From an uncultured Acetatifactor sp. (GTDB lineage: Bacteria; Bacillota; Clostridia; Lachnospirales; Lachnospiraceae), in NCBI GenBank assembly GCA_910586775.1, contig CAJUJN010000111.1, positions 1 through 12,202 on the forward strand: a DNA stretch of 12,202 bases. The letters are read 5' to 3'. The notes under the pieces are model-generated. The model ran no database searches. It had not been told where the DNA came from and was given only the letters and a program-made list of their open reading frames with translations. The position numbers and the translations under genes were made by a program. This document shows positions 6,662 through 12,202 of this stretch, piece by piece; within the stretch, counting starts at the first letter, position 1, and the number at the start of each line of letters is the position of its first letter.

Positions 6662-8310
6662 ACGATAAGGATTTTAATTTGCTGGATGAGCCATGGATCA
6701 GAGTGATCGACAAGGACTGCGGCATTCATGAGGTGTCTCTGATTGGGTTATTTGAAGATGCGCATGTCTACAGGGATTTGTGCGGCGAACTGCCGACACA
6801 GGATTTTGCCGTCCTTAGATTGCTGCTGGCGGTTTTGCATACGGTGTTTTCGCGGTATGATGAAAACGGGGACGAGAGGCTGCTTGAAGATTCCGACGAC
6901 GCATTGGAGCGTTGGAAGGAGCTGTGGGAAAACAGAAAATTCCCTGTGGAGGTGATAACGGAGTATCTGGAATCCCAAAGGGAGAGCTTTTATTTGTTTC
7001 ATCCGGAAAGGCCGTTTTACCAATGCGAGCACGCAAAAGCAGGCACAGAATATTCTGCATCCAAATTAAACGGCAATTTGTCCGAGAGCAGCAACAAACT
7101 TCGCCTTTTTACCGATATCAGCGGAAAAGCAAAAGAAGAGATGACGTTTGCCGAGGCGGCGCGCTGGCTGTTATATGTGAATGCCTATGACGATACTTCT
7201 GCAAAGCCTTCAGGGGAAGCAAGGAAACAAGGCATAAAGCTGCCGTCTGTGGGAGTCGGTTGGCTGGGAAAACTGGGAATTATTTTTGTGACAGGCGAAA
7301 ATCTTTTTGAAACTCTCATGCTGAACCTGATCATGGTGAATGAAAATGAAGAGCTTTTGGGGAAAGAAATGCCTGTTTGGGAGAGGAAGAAAATTGCAGA
7401 TGGTGAACGCACTCAGATACCTGTTCCGGATAATTTGTCAGAGCTGTACACCTTGCAGTCAAGGCGTCTGTACCTGAAAAGAAAAGAGAAAAAAGTCACG
7501 GGATATTATTTGCTGGGCGGAGATTTTTTTGACAGGGAATTTAATACAGGCGCGGGATTTCTGGAGCCTATGACGATCTGGAAAAATCCGGACAATAAAA
7601 AAACAGACGTTTACATACCAAGGCGGCATGATGGTTCAAAACAGTTTTGGAGAGATTGTCCTGTGGCTGTCTTGGGCGATAAGGGGAATCGGCAGCCGGG
7701 AATCATTTTATGGATAAAAAATTTGGAGGAACGGGACTGGATTAAGAATTACGATTTGAATCTTAAAATCGTGTCTGTACAGTATGGCGACAAAGACTTT
7801 TTTGTGACCAATGTCTTCTCCGATTCCCTTCAAATGCATGCTTCTTTGCTTTCGGACATGAATGTGTCCTGGAGAAACATGGTGCTGGACAGCATTGGAT
7901 TCTGCGATACAGTTGCCAAAAAGATATGGTCTCTTGCAAAAGACATCAATCTGTCTTCCGGCGGCAGTAACAGCACGAAGGAAAGCAAGGGGACATCCGT
8001 ATTTTTTGCGGAAAATGTCAAAGCTGATTTCTATAACCGCATTGACGGTCCGTTTCGAAGGTGGCTTTACGGACTAAACCCGGAACCGGACAGCGATGAC
8101 AGGCTTTATCATGAAAAAGAGGAATGGCGGCGCCAATGTGTGGGAATAGCCAGGGAATTGGGAAATGAAATCATACGCCAGGCAGGTGCAGCAGCTATTT
8201 TCGGAAGAACAAAATCAGGTTCTGAAGACGGGAAAAGCGGCGATACGTTTTCAGCTGCAAGCGCTATGAACCGGTTTTTAAGCGGACTGACCGCCGCAGA
8301 AAAAGGGTAA
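6658..8310 (+). CDS. cas8e: Cas8e (Cse1/CasA), Cascade large subunit
   Basis: This 550-residue protein is the type I-E large subunit, which recognises the PAM, stabilises the R-loop and recruits Cas3. The family-typical N-terminus 'FNLLDEPWIRV' (6-16) is present. It is followed by 'FYLFHPERPFYQ' (111-122), 'AARWLLYVNAYDD' (167-179), 'GVGWLGKLGIIFVTG' (199-213) and a 'GAGFLEPMTIWKN' segment near the middle, all characteristic of Cse1. The start is GTG at 6658, overlapping the cas3 stop as GTGA. AAGGAGGGGG (6644-6653) gives ideal Shine-Dalgarno spacing, so longer in-frame extensions into cas3 are not used. At 550 residues it is somewhat longer than the E. coli protein (about 500), with no sign of disruption. 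Confidence 0.94.
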   Translation: MNDKDFNLLDEPWIRVIDKDCGIHEVSLIGLFEDAHVYRDLCGELPTQDFAVLRLLLAVLHTVFSRYDENGDERLLEDSDDALERWKELWENRKFPVEVITEYLESQRESFYLFHPERPFYQCEHAKAGTEYSASKLNGNLSESSNKLRLFTDISGKAKEEMTFAEAARWLLYVNAYDDTSAKPSGEARKQGIKLPSVGVGWLGKLGIIFVTGENLFETLMLNLIMVNENEELLGKEMPVWERKKIADGERTQIPVPDNLSELYTLQSRRLYLKRKEKKVTGYYLLGGDFFDREFNTGAGFLEPMTIWKNPDNKKTDVYIPRRHDGSKQFWRDCPVAVLGDKGNRQPGIILWIKNLEERDWIKNYDLNLKIVSVQYGDKDFFVTNVFSDSLQMHASLLSDMNVSWRNMVLDSIGFCDTVAKKIWSLAKDINLSSGGSNSTKESKGTSVFFAENVKADFYNRIDGPFRRWLYGLNPEPDSDDRLYHEKEEWRRQCVGIARELGNEIIRQAGAAAIFGRTKSGSEDGKSGDTFSAASAMNRFLSGLTAAEKG

Positions 8311-8329
8311 GGAACAGGAGGTGAAAAGT

Positions 8330-8941
8330 ATGGAAACGGGAACGGAAACAGGGATTTATAAGTATGTGAAAACACAGATGGAGTTGCTTGCAAGAGATGG
8401 CAGGGCTCTTGAGCAGGGCGGTTCAAAAGCACAATTGGCACAGCTTCGCCGGGGCGTGGGAAAAAGTCCGGGAGAACTTCCTGAATTGTGGGGCATGTTT
8501 CTGAAAAGCATGCCGGAAGGGCTGATGGGGAAGGATGGAAGGCCGTCTTATGCGGAATGGGCCGTCTATACGGCGTTGACATTGTTCGCACTACATCAGC
8601 AGGGTCATTCCGAGCCGATGAATGCAGAGGGGGAAGAAAACCGTCTCGGACGGGCAGTAAGAAAGCTGGTCCTTCTTGGGGAGGATGAGGAAAATATAAG
8701 GCGGAAATTCAGTATTGCGGCGAGAGCCGATGATATGGCGGAGCTTTCCTATCATCTGAAAACGATTGTGAAGCTTCTTGGAAACAGTGATATCAGGCTT
8801 GATTATGGGGATTTGGCAAAAGATCTGTACTGGTTCCAGTTTGATAATCATGCGGATCGGATCCGTTTGAAATGGGGACAGGATTTTTACCGGTTTTCCG
8901 AAGCAAAGAATAACGGAAAGGAAGAGAAAAATGATGAGTAA
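8330..8941 (+). CDS. cse2: Cse2 (Cas11e/CasB), Cascade small subunit
   Basis: This 203-residue protein is the small subunit that dimerises along the Cascade belly and stabilises the displaced DNA strand. The signature 'AQLAQLRRGVGKSPGEL' (35-51) is typical of Cse2. Further family-like stretches are 'YTALTLFALHQQG' (80-92) and 'IRLKWGQDFYRF' (178-189). Start choice: AGGAGG at 8316-8321 is 8 bases before the ATG at 8330, while the in-frame GTG at 8321 overlaps that site and is unlikely. The gene begins 19 bases after the cas8e stop, the widest gap in the operon, and its 3' end overlaps cas7e. Confidence 0.92.
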   Translation: METGTETGIYKYVKTQMELLARDGRALEQGGSKAQLAQLRRGVGKSPGELPELWGMFLKSMPEGLMGKDGRPSYAEWAVYTALTLFALHQQGHSEPMNAEGEENRLGRAVRKLVLLGEDEENIRRKFSIAARADDMAELSYHLKTIVKLLGNSDIRLDYGDLAKDLYWFQFDNHADRIRLKWGQDFYRFSEAKNNGKEEKNDE

Positions 8942-9974
8942 TTTATATGTAGACATTCATGTACTGCAAAATGTTCCGCCGAGTTGTATCAATCGGGATG
9001 ATACAGGAAGCCCGAAAACGGCAAAATATGGCGGTGCGGTGAGGGCAAGGGTTTCTTCCCAGGCGTGGAAACACGAAATGCGCAGCATGTTCAGGGAAAT
9101 GCTGAATGAGGAGGAAGTAGGGATCCGCACGAAAAAAATCCCTCAAATGATTGCCAGGGCAGTGAAAGAGATTGACGGCAGCATAGGGGATGAAAAAGCA
9201 GACAAGCTTGCTTTGAACGCATTGGGAAATGCAGGGATAAAAACGGACAAAGCAGGATTATCGCCGGTATTGATATTTTTCAGTGCGGCCCAGGCAAAAG
9301 CACTGGCGCGTCTGGCAATCGATGAGAGCAAGGATAAAAAAGAATATCAAAATGCCTTAAAAGCTGCTCCTTCCGTGGATATGGCGCTGTTTGGCAGAAT
9401 GGTAGCCGCTGACCCGTCCCTGAATTTTGACGCGGCCGCCCAGGTTGCGCACGCGATTTCCACACATGCAGTACATAATGAGTATGACTATTTTACCGCA
9501 GTGGATGATTTGACGCAGGGCGAAGAATCGGGAGCGGGACATCTGGGAACCGTAGAGTTTAATTCAGCCACACTTTATCGGTATGCAACCGTAAATGTCA
9601 TGGAGCTTCAAAGAAATCTGGGAGCACAGACAGCAGAGGCGGTGAAATGTTTTGCCGAGGCATTCATAAAAGCAATGCCTGCCGGAAAACAAAATACATT
9701 TGCAAACCGGACGCTCCCCGATTTTGTTTATGTCACTTTGAGAACCGACCAGCCGGTCAATCTTGTGGGTGCGTTTGAAAAGCCTGTTTCCGGTGTAAAC
9801 GGTTATCTTGAGGTATCCGAGAAGAAATTCAGGGAATATGCCGGTGCAATATATCAGAAATTTGCATGTGCGCCTGAAAAAGTTTGGGAATTTGGAGAGA
9901 TGGATATTCTGCAGATACTTGAGGGAGTAGAGTCTGCCGTTAGGGAAAAATTGACCGAAAGCAGAGGTGAGTGA
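8931..9974 (+). CDS. cas7: Cas7e (Cse4/CasC), Cascade backbone subunit
   Basis: This 347-residue protein forms the helical backbone that binds the crRNA spacer. The N-terminus holds the hallmark 'INRDDTGSPKTAKYGG' (20-35) and 'RARVSSQAWKHEMR' (38-51). 'HNEYDYFTAVDDL' and 'GHLGTVEFNSATLYRYA' follow in the middle, matching the I-E Cas7 family. Two adjacent ATGs (8931 and 8934) are possible starts; AAGGAAGAG just upstream serves either, and the second gives the more usual 'MSNLYVDIH' start. It overlaps the cse2 stop by 11 bases, and its own stop lies 1 base before the cas5e ATG, indicating translational coupling. Confidence 0.95.
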   Translation: MMSNLYVDIHVLQNVPPSCINRDDTGSPKTAKYGGAVRARVSSQAWKHEMRSMFREMLNEEEVGIRTKKIPQMIARAVKEIDGSIGDEKADKLALNALGNAGIKTDKAGLSPVLIFFSAAQAKALARLAIDESKDKKEYQNALKAAPSVDMALFGRMVAADPSLNFDAAAQVAHAISTHAVHNEYDYFTAVDDLTQGEESGAGHLGTVEFNSATLYRYATVNVMELQRNLGAQTAEAVKCFAEAFIKAMPAGKQNTFANRTLPDFVYVTLRTDQPVNLVGAFEKPVSGVNGYLEVSEKKFREYAGAIYQKFACAPEKVWEFGEMDILQILEGVESAVREKLTESRGE

Positions 9975-9975
9975 T

Positions 9976-10620
9976 ATGGCCACCTTGCTTTTGAGGCTTG
10001 CGGCTCCTTTGCAGTCCTGGGGCAGCAGTTCTAAATTTGAAATAAGGACGACAGAAAAAATGCCGACAAAAAGCGGTGTGGTGGGAATGCTGGCGGCAGC
10101 GTTGGGGCTGAGAAGAGATGCCGATTTGGCAAGGCTCAATGCGCTTAAATTTGGAGTCCGTGCTGACCGTGAGGGTGAGGATATCACGGATTTTCACATG
10201 GCGCATTCTGAAAAAAGTTCTTATGTAACCTATCGGCATTATCTTTGTGACGCGGTATTTTTGGCGGGATTAGAGGGGGAAGAGGAACTGCTGAAAGAAC
10301 TGGAGGTTGCTTTGCATAATCCGCAGTTTCCGTTGTTTTTAGGACGGAGGTCGTGTCCGCCTACTTTGCCTGTTGTTATGGGAATCCGGAATCTGCCGCT
10401 TGAAACTGCGCTCCGCAAAGAAGCGCCGCTTACCGAAAAACACGAAAACCTGCTACGGATACAGATTGAAACAGACAATTCTGACGCGGGGATGATACAG
10501 GATATGCCGATATCCTTCAATCCGGCCAGAAGGGTCTATGGTTACCGCAGAATCAGGGAAGATTTTGTGGAATATAGTCAAAATGAAACAGAGCATGACG
10601 CAATGCAGGAATTGGGGTGA
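9976..10620 (+). CDS. cas5: Cas5e (CasD), Cascade crRNA 5'-handle subunit
   Basis: This 214-residue RAMP protein caps the 5' handle of the crRNA and contacts Cas8e. It starts 'MATLLLRLAAPLQSWG', the standard Cas5 opening, with 'PTKSGVVGMLAAALGL' at about 30-45, 'VTYRHYLCDAVFLAGLEG' at about 84-101 and 'FLGRRSCPPTLPVVMG' at about 121-136. The ATG at 9976 is preferred over the in-frame GTG at 9967, because AGAGGTGA lies at the right distance from the ATG and the protein then begins at the conserved strand. The stop is one base before the cas6e ATG. The length is normal for Cas5e and I see no disruption. Confidence 0.94.
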   Translation: MATLLLRLAAPLQSWGSSSKFEIRTTEKMPTKSGVVGMLAAALGLRRDADLARLNALKFGVRADREGEDITDFHMAHSEKSSYVTYRHYLCDAVFLAGLEGEEELLKELEVALHNPQFPLFLGRRSCPPTLPVVMGIRNLPLETALRKEAPLTEKHENLLRIQIETDNSDAGMIQDMPISFNPARRVYGYRRIREDFVEYSQNETEHDAMQELG

Positions 10621-10621
10621 T

Positions 10622-11251
10622 ATGATGTATTTATCGCGAATAACTTTGAATACTGCGCTCCGCGAAACAATGAAAGCGCTGGTATCGCCGAATCTATTTC
10701 ATGGTGCGATAGAATGCTCTTTTGACGGCGCACGGGCGCGCAGGCTTTGGAGAATTGACGATTTAAACGGAAAAAAATACATTTTGTTGGTGAGTGAAGC
10801 TGTGCCGGATTTAAAACAGTTTGCGGAACAATTTGGCTATGCCGGCGAATATGAAACGAAAGATTACGCGCCGTTTTTGAACCGGATTTTGGAGGGTGGA
10901 AGATGGCAGTTTCGGTTGACGGCGAATCCTGTGGTTTCAAAAATGAACGGGAAGATCATGGCGCACATCACGCCTGAATTTCAAAAGAAGTGGCTTGGCA
11001 GCCGCGCACAAAAGCTTGGGTTTTCAGTGGATGAGGCTGAATTTCAGACAGTCCAGTCGAAGTGGTATGATTTTCGAAAAAAGAATGGCGCTGGCAGTTC
11101 GAGAGTCCGCCTGCTTTCTGTAACTTTTGAGGGAGTGCTCACAGTGACGGATGCGAATCGGTTCCGGGAAACGCTTTGTAACGGAATCGGCAGGGAGAAA
11201 GCTTACGGGCAGGGGCTGATGACAATTATAAGGTGTAAAGATGGAAAATAA
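10622..11251 (+). CDS. cas6: Cas6e (Cse3/CasE), crRNA-processing endoribonuclease
   Basis: This 209-residue protein cuts the precursor crRNA within each repeat and stays bound to the 3' hairpin. 'SPNLFHGAIECSF' carries the histidine (H27 from this start) that corresponds to the catalytic His in the 'HGA' motif of characterised Cas6e proteins. The C-terminal glycine-rich RNA-binding loop is 'GIGREKAYGQGLMTII'. Two ATGs sit side by side (10622 and 10625) behind GGGGTGA; either is plausible. The frame continues upstream within cas5e, but without a ribosome binding site. The 3' end overlaps cas1 by 11 bases. Confidence 0.94.
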   Translation: MMYLSRITLNTALRETMKALVSPNLFHGAIECSFDGARARRLWRIDDLNGKKYILLVSEAVPDLKQFAEQFGYAGEYETKDYAPFLNRILEGGRWQFRLTANPVVSKMNGKIMAHITPEFQKKWLGSRAQKLGFSVDEAEFQTVQSKWYDFRKKNGAGSSRVRLLSVTFEGVLTVTDANRFRETLCNGIGREKAYGQGLMTIIRCKDGK

Positions 11252-12182
11252 TGCGGGAATGATAAAACCTGAACTGACCGAGCTGCCGCAGATCAGCGAC
11301 AGAATGTCGTTCATTTATTTGGAGCATTGCGTGATTAACCGGGAGGACAGCGCGGTAAAAGTTACCGATATGAATGGGGATGTGTTTATTCCTGCTGCTG
11401 CCATAACAACGTTGCTGTTGGGGCCTGGCTGCAAAATTACCCACCGTGCAATGGAGCTGATTGGCGACAGCGGCATAGGTATAGTGTGGGTGGGAGAGCA
11501 TGGGGTGAGATATTATGCGCACGGGCGTGCGCTTAATTCACACACAAGACTGCTGTTAAAACAGGCGGAATTTGTGAGCAATACGCGAAAACATCTTGAT
11601 GTCGTTCGGAAAATGTATCAAATGCGTTTTCCCAATGAGGATGTAAGCGGGCTTACCTTGCAGCAGCTTCGTGGCAGGGAGGGAAGCCGGGTTAGAGCCA
11701 CCTATAGAGAATATGCTAAAAAGTGGAATATACCATGGAAGGGCAGGGAATATGATCCTGATGATTTTACGTCGGGAACTCCTGTCAACCAGGCTCTTTC
11801 TGCGGGAAACGTATGTCTGTATGGGTTGGCTCATTCTGTTATTTGTGCGTTGGGATGTTCGGCGGGCTTGGGATTTGTACATGTCGGCCATGAATGTTCG
11901 TTTGCCTATGATATTGCGGATCTCTACAAAGCGGAAACAACGATTCCGATTGCATTTGAAATGGCAGCGAAAGTCCGTGATGAGTTTGAAGATAGATGTC
12001 CGCAGGATTTTTCAGGCATGATAAGGCGCCGGCTTCGTGATGAAATGGTAAAGAAGCATTTACTGGAGCGGATGGTTCATGATATAAAATATCTGCTTTC
12101 GGATGATGAAAATACAGGGGAAGAGGAGAATGCGGTTTATCTTTGGGATAATATGATATTGACTCGCAATAACTGCACTTAA
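11241..12182 (+). CDS. cas1: Cas1 integrase, type I-E, with altered C-terminus
   Basis: This 313-residue protein is the I-E Cas1 integrase, which with Cas2 inserts new spacers. Metal-binding residues are in place: E147 in 'LRGREGSRVRATY', H214 in 'GFVHVGH', and D224/D227 in 'FAYDIADLYK'. The N-terminal beta domain ('MSFIYLEHCVI') and the 'GIVWVGEHGVRYYA' stretch fit the family. AAGGTG 5 bases before the ATG supports the start. The end is odd. After 'VYLWDN' the last nine residues (MILTRNNCT) and the stop lie inside the terminal inverted repeat, whose other copy is at 4-54. In Gram-positive I-E Cas1 proteins, as I recall them, the 'LWD' stretch continues into a Gly-rich tail, and cas2 overlaps the stop. 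Here about 10-20 native residues seem replaced, and no cas2 follows within the window. Confidence 0.93.
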   Translation: MENNAGMIKPELTELPQISDRMSFIYLEHCVINREDSAVKVTDMNGDVFIPAAAITTLLLGPGCKITHRAMELIGDSGIGIVWVGEHGVRYYAHGRALNSHTRLLLKQAEFVSNTRKHLDVVRKMYQMRFPNEDVSGLTLQQLRGREGSRVRATYREYAKKWNIPWKGREYDPDDFTSGTPVNQALSAGNVCLYGLAHSVICALGCSAGLGFVHVGHECSFAYDIADLYKAETTIPIAFEMAAKVRDEFEDRCPQDFSGMIRRRLRDEMVKKHLLERMVHDIKYLLSDDENTGEEENAVYLWDNMILTRNNCT

Positions 12183-12202
12183 AAGAAAGATTTTTAAAAA
12201 TT
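12152..12202. repeat. Right copy of 51-bp terminal inverted repeat
   Basis: This is the exact reverse complement of positions 4-54. It begins inside cas1, just after the 'LWDN' codons, supplies the last nine codons and the stop of cas1, and continues to the window edge. Because the other copy lies beside unrelated sequence, the repeat and not cas1 is the foreign part. It probably marks the end of a multicopy mobile element that extends to the right. A TTGACT box at 12159-12164 points into the element and could be part of its own promoter, but no good -10 box follows at the right spacing. Confidence 0.93.

Noticed and set aside
1..12202. CRISPR array inside the window
   Set aside because: I see no set of regularly spaced repeats of about 28-29 bases. 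The array, if present, should lie beyond the right edge, downstream of cas2.

Overview
The window looks like chromosome of a Gram-positive, clostridial bacterium, probably a gut Lachnospiraceae or a close relative. Evidence for this: strong AGGAGG-type ribosome binding sites, a consensus SigA promoter, and accessory proteins (DUF4253, Panacea, aminoglycoside-phosphotransferase-like and AAA_33-like P-loop kinase) of the kind common in that group. The taxonomic call is an inference from family resemblance; no search was run.

Layout. Positions 4-54 and 12152-12202 are a perfect 51-bp inverted repeat, so both ends of the window run outward into the same repeated sequence. Positions 55 to about 3830 are an accessory 'scar zone'. 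It holds a DUF4253 gene on the minus strand, a 3' remnant of a DeoR-type regulator, the 5' half of a P-loop kinase joined out of frame to the 3' part of a Panacea (DUF4065/SocA-like) gene, an intact phosphotransferase-fold gene carrying a 66-bp tandem-repeat insertion, a start-less and truncated protein-kinase-like fragment, and an uncharacterised conserved gene. Positions 3831-4003 are intergenic and hold a long inverted repeat and a near-perfect SigA promoter. Positions 4004-12182 are a tightly packed type I-E CRISPR-Cas operon on the plus strand: cas3, cas8e (cse1), cse2, cas7e, cas5e, cas6e, cas1.

How the genes work together. Cas8e, Cse2, Cas7e, Cas5e and Cas6e form the Cascade surveillance complex. 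Cas6e cuts the crRNA repeats, and the HD-nuclease/helicase Cas3 degrades targets that Cascade recognises. Every interference component is present, full length and carries its visible active-site motifs. The adaptation module is compromised or cut off. The end of cas1 runs into the terminal repeat, which appears to replace its native C-terminus, and cas2 is not found where it normally overlaps the cas1 stop. No CRISPR array is inside the window.

The likeliest reading is a cas locus interrupted by a multicopy mobile element right at the cas1/cas2 boundary, with another copy of the same element end, in the opposite orientation, on the far side of the accessory region. An invertible or composite-transposon arrangement, or an assembly that stops in a repeat, are the main alternatives. 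I see no clearly new defence system; the unusual content is in the boundaries, junctions and repeats.
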